From Duganella sacchari (GTDB lineage Bacteria > Pseudomonadota > Gammaproteobacteria > Burkholderiales > Burkholderiaceae_D), in contig NZ_FRCX01000005.1 in assembly GCF_900143065.1 (NCBI RefSeq), positions 310,001 to 374,000 of the forward strand: DNA of 64,000 nucleotides. The letters are read 5' to 3'. Positions 18,139 through 27,429 of the stretch are shown piece after piece. The notes beneath the pieces were generated by a model. The model was not told the origin of the DNA and searched no databases. It saw only the letters and a program-made list of their open reading frames with translations. The translations under genes and the position numbers were made by a program. Within the stretch, counting starts at the first letter, position 1. The number at the start of each line of letters is the position of its first letter.

Positions 18139-19281
18139 GTGACCGACTCTTCCAAAAAAGAACAGCTCTACCAGCTGATACGCGCCAATCCTTTCATCTC
18201 CCAGCAAGACCTGGCGGTCGAGCTGCGCCTGTCGCGTTCCGCCGTGGCCGGCCATATCGCCGGCCTGATACGCGAGCGCCGCCTGCTGGGCCGCGCCTAT
18301 GTGTTGCCGGACAAGCGCCCCGTCATGTGCATCGGCGCCGCCAATCTGGACCGCAAACTGCGCACCATCGCCACCATGCAGCTGGGCACCTCGAATCCCG
18401 CCACCGCCGAAGAAGTGTATGGCGGCGTGGCGCGCAACATCGCCGAGAACCTGGCCCGCCTGAACCTGCCGACCGCGCTGCTGACCGCGCTGGGCGACGA
18501 TGGCGCCGGCCGCAGCCTGCAGGAACACGCCGAAAGCGCCGGCATCGACACGCGCGGCAGCCTCAAACTGCAGGACGCCGCCACCGGCACCTACACCGCC
18601 ATCCTCGACGACAAGGGCGAGATGGTGGTGGCGCTGGCCGATATGGCGCTGTACGACCGCATCACGCCGGACTTCCTGCTCAGCCGCGCACCGCAGCGCG
18701 CGGCCGCCGCCATGACCGTGGCCGACCTCAATCTCCCCGCCGACAGCATCACCGTGCTCCTGGAAAGCGCACGCACTGATAACGTGCCGCTGGTGATTGT
18801 GGCCGTGTCGCAGCCGAAGATGGCGCGCCTGCCCGCACAGCTGCACGGCCTGCGCCTGCTGATCCTGAACCGCGGCGAGCTGGAAACCCGCGTCGGCCGC
18901 GCCTTGCCGACCGAGGCCGACGTCCGCGCCGCCTGCAACGAGCTGCAGGCGCAAGGCGCGCAGGATGTCATCGTCACCTGCGGCAGCCAGGGCGTCTACC
19001 ACACGCGCGGCCAGGCGCTGGTATGGCTGGCCGCGCACCAGGTACACGTGGTGGACGTGACCGGCGCCGGCGATGGCTTCTCGGCGGCCGTCTGCTGGTC
19101 GCTCTACCAGGGCAGCGCCGACCTGACGCTGGCCTGCCGCCGTGGCCTGAAAGTGGCCGCGATGACGCTGGAAAGTCCAGAGACGGTGTCGCCGGTGCTG
19201 GCCGCCGACGTCCTCGACGAGATTCACGACTTTGATATGAGCCAGCCTTTTGAAACCCTGCTCTTCCCCAATAAAGGATAA
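18139..19281 (+). CDS. psuK: Pseudouridine kinase with N-terminal helix-turn-helix
   Basis: 380 residues from the GTG at 18139, 8 bases after TGAGG. Residues ~1-55 form a winged-helix ([20 protein letters not shown]), then a PfkB sugar kinase domain: [14 protein letters not shown] near the N-terminus and the anion-hole/catalytic [16 protein letters not shown]. It phosphorylates pseudouridine to the 5'-phosphate used by PsuG encoded 4 bases downstream. The HTH fusion suggests autoregulation. Longer in-frame starts (18034, 18118) would lie within or upstream of the predicted promoter. Confidence 0.88.
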   Translation: MTDSSKKEQLYQLIRANPFISQQDLAVELRLSRSAVAGHIAGLIRERRLLGRAYVLPDKRPVMCIGAANLDRKLRTIATMQLGTSNPATAEEVYGGVARNIAENLARLNLPTALLTALGDDGAGRSLQEHAESAGIDTRGSLKLQDAATGTYTAILDDKGEMVVALADMALYDRITPDFLLSRAPQRAAAAMTVADLNLPADSITVLLESARTDNVPLVIVAVSQPKMARLPAQLHGLRLLILNRGELETRVGRALPTEADVRAACNELQAQGAQDVIVTCGSQGVYHTRGQALVWLAAHQVHVVDVTGAGDGFSAAVCWSLYQGSADLTLACRRGLKVAAMTLESPETVSPVLAADVLDEIHDFDMSQPFETLLFPNKG

Positions 19282-19285
19282 AACC

Positions 19286-20200
19286 ATGCACCAATACCTG
19301 CTGTTCTCGCCGGAAGTGGCCGCCGCCCGCGCCGCCGGCAAAGCCATCGTCGCACTGGAATCGACCATCATCTCGCACGGCATGCCGTATCCGCAAAACG
19401 TGCAGATGGCGCGTGAAGTGGAACAGATCATCCGCGACGGCGGCGCCGTGCCGGCCACCATCGCCATCATCGGCGGCAAAATCTGCGTCGGCCTGGCGGA
19501 AGAACAGCTGGAGCTGCTGGGCACCTCGCCGGATGCGATGAAGGTCAGCCGCCGCGACCTGCCTTACGTGCTGGCGCAAAATAAGCTGGGCGCCACCACC
19601 GTCGCAGCCACCATGATCTGCGCCGAGCTGGCCGGCATCCAGGTGTTCGTCACGGGCGGCATCGGCGGCGTGCACCGCGGCGCAGAAACCAGCTTCGACA
19701 TCTCGGCTGACCTGCAGGAACTGGCGCAGACCTCGGTGGCCGTGGTGTGCGCCGGCGTCAAGTCCATCCTCGACATCGGCCTGACGCTGGAATACCTGGA
19801 AACCTTCGGCGTGCCCGTGGTCAGCGTCGGCCAGCGCGGCTTCCCGGCGTTCTTCACACGCGAGAGCGGCTTCAACGCCGACTTCCAGCTGGACACGGCG
19901 ACCGAGCAAGCGGCCTTCATCCAGACCAAGTGGTCACTGGGCCTGAAAGGCGGCATCGTCGTCAGCAATCCGGTGCCGGCAGCGGAAGCGATGCCGAAAG
20001 AGGAAATCGACCGCATCACCGCACAGGCCTTGCAGGAAGCCGATGCACAAGGCGTCACCGGCAAGAACGTTACGCCGTTCCTGCTCAGCCGCATCAAGGC
20101 GCTGACCGAAGGCCGCAGCCTGGCAACCAATATCGCGCTGGTCAAGAACAATGCCCGCTGCGGCGCCGCACTGGCGGTGGCCATGCAATCGACGCACTGA
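19286..20200 (+). CDS. psuG: Pseudouridine-5'-phosphate glycosidase
   Basis: 304 residues. Family motifs [17 protein letters not shown] at the N-terminus, [14 protein letters not shown] in the middle and [18 protein letters not shown] near the end. It splits pseudouridine 5'-phosphate into uracil and ribose-5-phosphate, completing pseudouridine catabolism with PsuK. ATG at 19286 follows AAAGGA; the gap to psuK is 4 bases, so they are cotranscribed. Pseudouridine would come from degraded rRNA and tRNA. Confidence 0.96.
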   Translation: MHQYLLFSPEVAAARAAGKAIVALESTIISHGMPYPQNVQMAREVEQIIRDGGAVPATIAIIGGKICVGLAEEQLELLGTSPDAMKVSRRDLPYVLAQNKLGATTVAATMICAELAGIQVFVTGGIGGVHRGAETSFDISADLQELAQTSVAVVCAGVKSILDIGLTLEYLETFGVPVVSVGQRGFPAFFTRESGFNADFQLDTATEQAAFIQTKWSLGLKGGIVVSNPVPAAEAMPKEEIDRITAQALQEADAQGVTGKNVTPFLLSRIKALTEGRSLATNIALVKNNARCGAALAVAMQSTH

Positions 20201-20220
20201 AACACTGACGCCAAAACGCC

Positions 20221-21129
20221 ATGTCCATCGATCTGAAACAACTAAAGTACTTCCTCGCCGTCGCAGAAGAAAAGAGTTTCAGCCGCGCTGCCGAGCGTCT
20301 GCACATTTCGCAACCGCCGCTCAGCCAGCAGATCATGAAACTGGAAAGTGAACTAGGCGTCAAACTGTTTGCGCGCACCACGCGCACCTTTGAACTGACG
20401 GTGGCCGGCAAAGCGCTCATGAGCGAAGCCTCCGAGCTGCTGGCCAAGATGCGCATGACCATCGACACCATCCGCCAGATCGACCGCGGTGAAGTGGGCC
20501 GGCTGCGCGTGGGCATCGTCGGTTCGGCCATGTGGGGGCCGATACCCAGCCTGCTGGAAGAATTCCAGAGCAAATTCCCGCGCGTGACCTGGACCCTGCA
20601 CGAACTGGGGCCGACCGCGCAATATGACGCGCTGCGCGCCAAGCAGATCGACGTCGGCTTCTGGCGCGAACCCAGGCTGGATGAGGACGACCTCAAAAAC
20701 GATAACCTGCGCCAGGAACTGTGCTTCCGCGAAGACGTCTGCGTGGCCATCAACGAACACCACCCGCTGGCCAAGCAGGATGCGATTGAATTGATCGATA
20801 TCGCGGACGAGCCGATGCTGACGCTGGCCCTGGACAAGTCGTCCTTCCCGCGCTACCTGATCCAGTGCTGTGTGAATGCCGGCTTCCAGCCGACCATTTT
20901 CCAGGAAGCGTCCGAGCCGCAAACCCTGCTGGCCATGGTGGGCGCGGGCCTGGGCGTGACGCTGATCCCGGAAACCACCAGCCGCATCGGCTGGCCGGGC
21001 GTGGTGTTCCTGCCGATCCGCAGCAATCCGCCGTCGGCAAATCTGTATATCACCTACACCACGCAGGACGATGCGCCGGTGGTGCGGGCCTTCCTCAACA
21101 TCCTGAATCCGCCCGCCCGCGCCGACTGA
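20221..21129 (+). CDS. LysR-family transcriptional regulator
   Basis: 302 residues. N-terminal LysR helix-turn-helix (LKQLKYFLAVAEEKSFSRAA, then LHISQPPLSQQIMKLE) and a C-terminal type 2 periplasmic-binding effector domain. It lies 20 bases after psuG on the same strand, so it may be read through from the psu operon, and is convergent with pcp. Effector and targets are unknown; no divergent partner gene is present. Confidence 0.92.
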   Translation: MSIDLKQLKYFLAVAEEKSFSRAAERLHISQPPLSQQIMKLESELGVKLFARTTRTFELTVAGKALMSEASELLAKMRMTIDTIRQIDRGEVGRLRVGIVGSAMWGPIPSLLEEFQSKFPRVTWTLHELGPTAQYDALRAKQIDVGFWREPRLDEDDLKNDNLRQELCFREDVCVAINEHHPLAKQDAIELIDIADEPMLTLALDKSSFPRYLIQCCVNAGFQPTIFQEASEPQTLLAMVGAGLGVTLIPETTSRIGWPGVVFLPIRSNPPSANLYITYTTQDDAPVVRAFLNILNPPARAD

Positions 21130-21134
21130 TCTGA

Positions 21135-21785
21135 CTAGTGTGTCAGACCGCCCGCTTCGCGCATATCGACCGTATGCGCCAGCGTGGTACGCACGGCGAT
21201 GCGCAAGCCTTCGACCACATCTTCCAGCTTCATGCTGGCCGAGCCGGGATGTTTGGCGGCCTGCTGCGGCAGGTAGGGAATATGAATGAAACCGGCGCGC
21301 ATGGTGGTGCCCCACTCGTGGGCCTGATGCATCAGGCCATAGAACACGTGGTTGCAGACAAAGGTGCCTGCCGTCTGCGACACCGAGGCCGGCAGGCCCG
21401 CTTCGCGCAGCTCGTGCACGATGGCCTTGATCGGCAAGGTGGAAAAGTAGGCCACCGGACCACCGTTCACAATCGGCTGGTCGACCAGTTGGCGCTGCTG
21501 GTTGTCGGCAATCGGCGCGTCATCGATGTTGATGGCCACGCGTTCCACCGACATGTCGACCCGGCCGCCGGCCTGGCCGACCGCAATCACAATACTTGGC
21601 TGCAGTTCTTCCACCGCCTGATGCACAACCTTGAGGGCATGGCCAAACACGCATGGCAGCTTGCGCGCATGGACCACGAATTCACCTTCATGCCAGCCAT
21701 CGAGCTGACGTACTGCTTCCCACGACGGGTTAATAGTCTCGTTGTTAAACGGTTCAAAGCCGGTTAACAATATTATCTTTTTCAT
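21135..21785 (-). CDS. pcp: Pyrrolidone-carboxylate peptidase (pyroglutamyl peptidase I)
   Basis: 216 residues with the full catalytic triad: Glu81 (DMSVERVAIN), Cys144 (TAGTFVCNHVFY) and His168 (AGFIHIPYLP); N-terminal ILLTGFEPFNNETINPSWE is diagnostic. Removes N-terminal 5-oxoproline from peptides. Last gene after DUF969 and DUF979 membrane genes, a recurrent association that suggests those encode uptake or export of the products. Confidence 0.95.
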   Translation of the reverse strand: MKKIILLTGFEPFNNETINPSWEAVRQLDGWHEGEFVVHARKLPCVFGHALKVVHQAVEELQPSIVIAVGQAGGRVDMSVERVAINIDDAPIADNQQRQLVDQPIVNGGPVAYFSTLPIKAIVHELREAGLPASVSQTAGTFVCNHVFYGLMHQAHEWGTTMRAGFIHIPYLPQQAAKHPGSASMKLEDVVEGLRIAVRTTLAHTVDMREAGGLTH

Positions 21786-21822
21786 CTCGACAGCTCCGGT
21801 GATGCTTAAGTGCGGAAGCGTC

Positions 21823-22779
21823 TCACATATTCATCAAAAAATAAAGCAGCGCGATATTGACTACCAATAGTGGCAATGCAGTCGCCACCTGTATCTTCAC
21901 GACGGCATTCTTGTCCGGCAGTTCCAGCAGCGCAGCGGGCACGATGTTGAAATTGGCCGCCATCGGCGTCATGAGTGTGCCGCAATAAGCACTGAACATG
22001 CCGATTGCCGCCATCACCGCCGGATTGGCGTGATACATGCCGACCAGCACCGGGATGCCGACACCACCCGCAATCACCGGGAAGGCGGCAAAGCCATTAC
22101 CCATGATGACCGTGAACAGCGCCATGCCGATGCAGTACACCGCCACCGCCACCAGCCTTATGTCCATATTGATGTAGGACGTGACCACATGCGCCACCGC
22201 CTTGCCCATGCCGGCCTCGGTAAACAGCAGACCGAGTACCGCCAGCATATGCGGCAGCACCACCGCCCAGCCCAGGTGATCGATCAGCCGGCGCGATTCG
22301 CGCATCGCCTGCATCGGCGTGGAGCGTGTGAGCCAGCATGCGGTGGCCACCGCGAACAGCGAGCCGCAGCCCAGGCTGACCAGAGTCAGGTTCTTGGGAT
22401 CGAGCAGGAACAAATCGCCCAGCTTGACGTCCTTGAACAGCGTGGAACCGATGACCGTGGTCACGGGAATCAGCAGCGCCGGGATCAGCAACTTGTGGCC
22501 CAGGCGCTGTGCGCTGCTGCGGCGTTCTTCCACGCTACGGTCGCCATAGCTGCCCAGGGTGACGCCGCCGAAACCGGCGATCAAACCCATTGCCACCATC
22601 AGCAGGCCCGATGCCACGGGCGGCAACTGGTCGCCGGCCAGGTAGATCACCGCGTACAAGGCCCAGAACAGGGCGCTGCTGTAGCGCTTGGGATTGTGCG
22701 GGTCGCGCAGCGCCATCCACGCCACCATCAGCAGCATCGCACCCAGCACGTAGAAGAAGTAATCGAGCTTGATGATCAT
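21823..22779 (-). CDS. DUF979 membrane protein, putative permease component
   Basis: 318 residues, about eight to ten hydrophobic segments. Family DUF979 recognised from the N-terminus (LDYFFYVLGAMLLMVAWMAL) and GNGFAAFPVIAGGVGIPVLV. Overlaps the DUF969 gene by 4 bases (ATGA) and precedes pcp. The DUF969/DUF979 pair is conserved next to pcp in other bacteria and is thought to be a transporter; substrate (possibly pyroglutamyl peptides or 5-oxoproline) is inferred from context only. Confidence 0.85.
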   Translation of the reverse strand: MIIKLDYFFYVLGAMLLMVAWMALRDPHNPKRYSSALFWALYAVIYLAGDQLPPVASGLLMVAMGLIAGFGGVTLGSYGDRSVEERRSSAQRLGHKLLIPALLIPVTTVIGSTLFKDVKLGDLFLLDPKNLTLVSLGCGSLFAVATACWLTRSTPMQAMRESRRLIDHLGWAVVLPHMLAVLGLLFTEAGMGKAVAHVVTSYINMDIRLVAVAVYCIGMALFTVIMGNGFAAFPVIAGGVGIPVLVGMYHANPAVMAAIGMFSAYCGTLMTPMAANFNIVPAALLELPDKNAVVKIQVATALPLLVVNIALLYFLMNM

Positions 22780-23462
22780 GCGGCGCTCCGGGCGATGTGT
22801 TTATCCAGACGGTACAGCCGCCACGAGTGAATGATGAAGGCGGAGATCGCCGTCGGTATGCCCCACAAGGCCATGTGCAGCGGATCGACTTCCAGCCCTT
22901 CGCCGCGCAGGATGGTTTGCATCAGCACGATGGCGCCAAAGGCCACGAACACGTCTTCGCCAAAGAACAGGCCGACGTTGTCGGTGGCTGCGGACATGGC
23001 GCGGATGCGGTAGCGCATTTCGATGGACAGGTTGGGATAGCGCACTTCGGCGGCGCCCTCCGCCATCGGCGCAATCAGCGGGCGCACCATGTTCGGATGG
23101 CCGCCGATGCTGGTCAGGCCGAAAGCGGCAGCCAGTTCGCGGATCGCCAGGTAGACGATCAACAGGCGGCCGGTGGTGGCCGACTTGATGCGCGCAATCG
23201 ACGCCTGCGCATGCTCCTTCAGTCCATGCCGCTCCAGCAGGCCGATCGCCGCAATCGGCAGCAGCAGGATGATGGGCAGATTGCGTGTTTTGATGAAGGC
23301 GGTGCCGAGTGAGGCCAGCAGATGCTCCATCGGCATCGCGGCGGCAATCCCGGTGACAAAAAAGGCGGCAAGCACCACCAGCACAGGATGGGCGCGCAGC
23401 GCGAAGCCCAGGACGATAACGGCGACGCCTAGCAGCGGCCACAGGTTGATGGTGTGTTGCAC
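22776..23462 (-). CDS. DUF969 membrane protein, putative permease component
   Basis: 228 residues from the GTG at 23462, which follows GGAGA by 6-7 bases; a longer frame from 23492 would start inside the upstream terminator. Several membrane helices; motifs FIKTRNLPIILLLPIAAIGL and TSIGGHPNMVRPLIAPMAEG are typical of DUF969. First gene of DUF969-DUF979-pcp. Only about 20 bases separate it from the TonB-receptor terminator, so its transcription may depend on readthrough. Confidence 0.85.
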   Translation of the reverse strand: MQHTINLWPLLGVAVIVLGFALRAHPVLVVLAAFFVTGIAAAMPMEHLLASLGTAFIKTRNLPIILLLPIAAIGLLERHGLKEHAQASIARIKSATTGRLLIVYLAIRELAAAFGLTSIGGHPNMVRPLIAPMAEGAAEVRYPNLSIEMRYRIRAMSAATDNVGLFFGEDVFVAFGAIVLMQTILRGEGLEVDPLHMALWGIPTAISAFIIHSWRLYRLDKHIARSAA

Positions 23463-23478
23463 TTGCTGTCTCCAATGT

Positions 23479-23512
23479 AAAAATCCCCGCACTCCTTCCG
23501 GATGTGCGGGGA
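23479..23512 (-). terminator. Intrinsic terminator after TonB receptor gene
   Basis: Perfect 9-base stem TCCCCGCAC (23484-23492) / GTGCGGGGA (23504-23512), followed in the minus direction by TTTTTACATT. It lies 17 bases after the receptor stop and directly upstream of the DUF969 ribosome-binding site. Confidence 0.82.
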
Positions 23513-23529
23513 CTCTGGCTTACGCTATC

Positions 23530-25863
23530 TTAGAAGTTGACCTTGAAGGTCGCACCCCAGGTGCGTGGCTCATTCAACATACCGGTCAGGTTATCGAACT
23601 CAATTGCGCTGAGCAGGACGATCTTGTTGGTGATGTTGCGGCCAAAGCCAGCCACTTCATACTTGCCGTCGCCCCATTTGTAACCGATACGCACGCCACC
23701 TTCGGTGAGCGGTTTGGCGGTGTACTCGGTAGCGGTGTACAGGAAGAAGTTGTAACTGCTGCGGTAGCTCCAGTCGGTCATCGCATACAGCTCGCCATTG
23801 CCTACTTCGGTGCTGTACTTGAGCGAGAAGTTGGCCTGGTGGCGCGGTGCGCGCGGCAGGTCGTTACCATCGATCAGCGAGTAGCCAGGGTAGCCAGGCG
23901 CCGGGGTATTCGTCGGCGTGCAGCCCAGGCCAGCATTGTTGGCGACGTTACCGCAGTAAGCCACGCGCACATTCTTGTCCTTGATCTCCGTATCGTTGAA
24001 GCTGTAGCCCAGCGAGCCGCTGAAGCCATAGCCCAGGTTCGCTTGCAGATCCAGCTCGATACCCTGGCCAGTGACCTTGTCGGCGTTGATCAGACGGTTC
24101 ATGTTGATGGTGCCGCTGCCTGCGGTCAGCTGCTTGTCCTTGACGCGGTACTGGAAGACCGCCGCACTCAGACGCGCACGCTTGTCAAACAGGTCTTGCT
24201 TGATACCGGCTTCAAACGACAAGGCCTTCTCGGCACCTGCCATCGACGGCACATCGCTGAGGCCATTCAGGCGGCCTTGCATCGATGGCGCGCGATAGCC
24301 GGTAGCAGCGCGGGCAAACAGGTTGGTGTTTTTGTCCAGCTCATAGGTACCGCTCAGATCCCAGCTGACATTGTGCGAGGTGCTGCTCAGGTTATATGGC
24401 AGGGTGATCAGCGTGTTGCTGGCGTCATAGTCGGTACGCGACGCGAAGAAGTCCTTCTTGTCCGAGGTATAGCGCAGGCCGCCGCGCACTTTCAGCTTGT
24501 CGGTCACGGTGTAGTTCAGCGAGCCGAATGCCGCCCACGATTTCGCCTTTTGGTTTTGCAGCGCAAACGGGATGTTCTGTGGATTGCCTGGCGCCAGCGA
24601 ATTGAAGCTGATACTGTCAATCTCGATCGCTTCGTTGAAGTAGAACAGGCCACCGATCCATTGCAGCGGGCCGCTGTAATTCGACTCGGCGCGGAACTCT
24701 TGCGTGAACTGTTTGTGGTTAGGCAGCAGGTCGGCCGTCTCGACCGGGAATGGAATGCGGCCAGGACCCGATGGTGGCGCAAAGACGGCGCCATAGCCGC
24801 CGTCGACGTCGGCACGGCTGTCAAACTTCAGCTTTTCGTAGCCGGTGATCGAGTGCAGCGTGATGTCGTTGAGGTTGTACTTCAGGCGGATGCTGCCGCC
24901 CTTGGTGTTCAGGCGCTGGTAATTGACGCCATCGGTCGGATACGAACCATAGTCAAAGCCGTCAACGATATCGTTGGTGCCCTGCTTGATGATGTTGGCG
25001 CGGAACAGCGTGGCGCTGCCGTGGTAGTCGCGTTCGTGGTAGTTGAACAGGGCGCTGAAGTCCTTGTTCGGCTGTACCAGCGCTTGCAGGCGGAAGGCAT
25101 TGTCGCCGTAGCCTTCAAAGTCCTGGGTCCCCTTGTTCGGCGTAGGGTTGGTATTGTGCACGCGGTTATCGCGGTGCTGGCTGGTGCCGGAGAAACGCAC
25201 TGCCACGGTGTCGCTGATCGGGAAGTTATACGCACCCTCAACATTCTTGGCCGAGTAGTTGCCCACGCCCAGCAGCAAATAGCCTTCCTGCTTGAACACT
25301 GGCTTGGCCGAGTCGAACTTGATCACGCCGGCTGGCGAGTTACGGCCGAACAGCGTGCCCTGTGGACCGCGCAGCACCTCGACCTGGTCGACGTCAAATA
25401 CCGGGAAGCCCTTGAGCATGGCGTTTTCCTGGACGATATCGTCCATCACATAGCCCACTGGCTGCGATGCGTTCAGGTCAAAGTCGGTATTGCCCAGACC
25501 GCGGATGTAGAAACGCGGGAAAGCACGGCCGTAGTCCGATTCAATGTTCAGCGAAGGCGAGCGGCCGGACAGCACACGGATATCGCCCGCGCCCGACGTC
25601 AGCGCATCCAGCTTGTCGCCTTTGATGGTGGCGATGGACATGGGTACGTCCTTGATGTTTTCCGCGCGGCGCTGTGCGGTCACGATCACGGTTTCCAGCT
25701 GGTTCTTGTTGGCGGCTGGTTCAGCGGCGGCCGGGGTGTCCTGCGCCTCAGCGGCGGCGGCGACTGCGGCGGCTTCTGCGGCCATGGCCGAATGCAGCGG
25801 GAAAGCGCTGGCGACAGCTAGTGCGATCAGCGACCGCACTGCGAAACTGCTTTGCTTGCTCAT
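23530..25863 (-). CDS. TonB-dependent outer membrane receptor
   Basis: 777 residues. Signal peptide (SLIALAVASAFPLHSAMA), then a linker rich in Ala/Glu, the plug domain beginning near ETVIVTAQRRAENIKDVPMS, the plug/barrel motif LFGRNSPAGVIKFDSAKP, and a 22-strand-type barrel ending with the aromatic terminus TWGATFKVNF. Imports a large or scarce ligand with TonB-ExbBD. Followed by a terminator, then DUF969-DUF979-pcp. The ligand is unknown; oligopeptides or nucleic-acid fragments are both possible by context. Confidence 0.93.
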   Translation of the reverse strand: MSKQSSFAVRSLIALAVASAFPLHSAMAAEAAAVAAAAEAQDTPAAAEPAANKNQLETVIVTAQRRAENIKDVPMSIATIKGDKLDALTSGAGDIRVLSGRSPSLNIESDYGRAFPRFYIRGLGNTDFDLNASQPVGYVMDDIVQENAMLKGFPVFDVDQVEVLRGPQGTLFGRNSPAGVIKFDSAKPVFKQEGYLLLGVGNYSAKNVEGAYNFPISDTVAVRFSGTSQHRDNRVHNTNPTPNKGTQDFEGYGDNAFRLQALVQPNKDFSALFNYHERDYHGSATLFRANIIKQGTNDIVDGFDYGSYPTDGVNYQRLNTKGGSIRLKYNLNDITLHSITGYEKLKFDSRADVDGGYGAVFAPPSGPGRIPFPVETADLLPNHKQFTQEFRAESNYSGPLQWIGGLFYFNEAIEIDSISFNSLAPGNPQNIPFALQNQKAKSWAAFGSLNYTVTDKLKVRGGLRYTSDKKDFFASRTDYDASNTLITLPYNLSSTSHNVSWDLSGTYELDKNTNLFARAATGYRAPSMQGRLNGLSDVPSMAGAEKALSFEAGIKQDLFDKRARLSAAVFQYRVKDKQLTAGSGTINMNRLINADKVTGQGIELDLQANLGYGFSGSLGYSFNDTEIKDKNVRVAYCGNVANNAGLGCTPTNTPAPGYPGYSLIDGNDLPRAPRHQANFSLKYSTEVGNGELYAMTDWSYRSSYNFFLYTATEYTAKPLTEGGVRIGYKWGDGKYEVAGFGRNITNKIVLLSAIEFDNLTGMLNEPRTWGATFKVNF

Positions 25864-26261
25864 ATGTCCTGCTCCCTTGATATTGTGTAGATCAAAATTG
25901 CTTTTTAGTTATTAAATGTGTATCGAATATGAACAATTTGCGTATATCGATATACAAATTACCAAACATGCTAGCACGGAAAAAAACGCTTCCAATCCCC
26001 CTTTTGCAGGCAAATGATTCATATTTGTTTTGTATAAATAAGCAAGAAAAAACGAATTTGTCGTACATATCGGCACTGGGGCATAGTAGTGGACTGCCTT
26101 TAACACCGGGCAGACAGCCACTTTCTCTATGAAAGAGAGATGGCAGCAAGGAACCGCCAACGCCTGACTTTTTTTCCAAACGGACAAAAAAGCAACAATA
26201 CAAAAATATTTAATTCGGCGGCCTTTGTTGTTGCAGTGCGACATTATTCTTGGAACGGTAG
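25864..26261. promoter_or_regulatory. AT-rich divergent control region with perfect palindrome
   Basis: About 400 bases between the divergent TonB receptor and transaldolase genes, much more AT-rich than the genes. GTATATCGATATAC at 25942-25955 is a perfect 14-base palindrome flanked by AATTTG and AAATT, about 80 bases upstream of the receptor start, a good regulator-site candidate. Short minus-strand open frames here lack coding character and I reject them. No structural RNA was recognised. Confidence 0.55.
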
Positions 26262-27341
26262 ATGAACAACACCTTGGAACACAGCTTGAGCCGCGTTCGC
26301 GCGGTCGGCAATCTGGGACAACAAATCTGGCTCGACAACCTGAGCCGCCACCTGCTCGCTTCCGGCCAACTGGCCGGGCTCATCGCCCAGGATGGCGTAC
26401 AAGGCCTGACCTCAAACCCGGCCATCTTTTACCAGGCGATCCAGAACGATCCCGCCTACCAGGCCGCCCTGCCCCTGCTGCGCACGGCGCATGCGACGCC
26501 GGAAGCGCGCTTTGAAGGCCTGGTGATTCCGGATGTGCAACGCGCCTGCGACCTGTTCGCGCCCACCTACGAAAAAAGCCACGGCCGCGCCGGCTTCGTG
26601 AGCTTTGAAGTGGCGCCGCGCCTGGCGCACGACGCCGAGGGCACGGTGGCCGACGCCAAGCGCCTGTGGGCGCTGATCGGCCGTCCCAACGCCATGATCA
26701 AGATTCCGGCCACGCCGGCCGGCATCGCCGCGCTGGAAGAAGTGATTTACGCCGGCATCAACGTCAACATGACGCTGATTTTCAGCGCCAGCCAGATCCA
26801 GGCCGTGCGCGCCGCCCACCGCCGTGGCCTGGCACGCCGCCTGCAGGACAAGTTATCGGTACAGCGCATTGTCAGTGTGGCAAGTGTCTTCATCAGCCGC
26901 ATCGACGTCGCGGTGGACGCCCTGCTGCCGCCCGGCGACGCCTTGCGCGGCAAGGCCGCCATCGCCGCCGCCCGCATCGCCTACGCCGACTGGAAGAATG
27001 ACAGCGGTTTCGGCGTCTTTGCCGCCTTTGGCGCCACGCCGCAGTGGCTGCTGTGGGCCAGCACCGCTACCAAGACCGCGGCCGAACGCGATGTGCGCTA
27101 TGTCGAAGGCCTGATTGGCCCCGACACCATCAATACCGTGCCGGACGCCACCCTGGCTGCATTCCGCGACCATGGCGAGGCTGAAACCAGCTTAAGCACG
27201 GAGGTCCAGGCCGAGCGCGCCGTACTGGCGCAACTGGCCCATCAAGGCATCGATCTGGAGACGATCGGCAAGCAATTGCTGGATGCCGGGCTGCTGCAAT
27301 TCGAGCAAGCTTTTAGCAAGTTGCTAGCGCTTACCGAGTGA
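26262..27341 (+). CDS. tal: Transaldolase
   Basis: 359 residues. Active-site lysine motif MIKIPATPAGI, upstream GLTSNPAIFYQAI and downstream GINVNMTLIFS identify the transaldolase family (TalB/Tal type). It moves dihydroxyacetone between sedoheptulose-7-phosphate and glyceraldehyde-3-phosphate in the non-oxidative pentose phosphate pathway, so it can process ribose-5-phosphate released from nucleosides. About 90 bases before the BMP gene on the same strand; may be separately expressed. Confidence 0.93.
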   Translation: MNNTLEHSLSRVRAVGNLGQQIWLDNLSRHLLASGQLAGLIAQDGVQGLTSNPAIFYQAIQNDPAYQAALPLLRTAHATPEARFEGLVIPDVQRACDLFAPTYEKSHGRAGFVSFEVAPRLAHDAEGTVADAKRLWALIGRPNAMIKIPATPAGIAALEEVIYAGINVNMTLIFSASQIQAVRAAHRRGLARRLQDKLSVQRIVSVASVFISRIDVAVDALLPPGDALRGKAAIAAARIAYADWKNDSGFGVFAAFGATPQWLLWASTATKTAAERDVRYVEGLIGPDTINTVPDATLAAFRDHGEAETSLSTEVQAERAVLAQLAHQGIDLETIGKQLLDAGLLQFEQAFSKLLALTE

Positions 27342-27429
27342 AATCAGGGGTTTAGAGGAATTTAACGGCACGGAATTACATGTTTCGGCCAATAAAAATA
27401 TACAATATCGATCTTCCAGGAGCCTATTC

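Noticed and set aside
25892..26244. Short minus-strand open frames in the 25.9-26.2 kb gap
   Set aside because: AT-rich, no ribosome-binding site, no family pattern, and overlapping the receptor control region.
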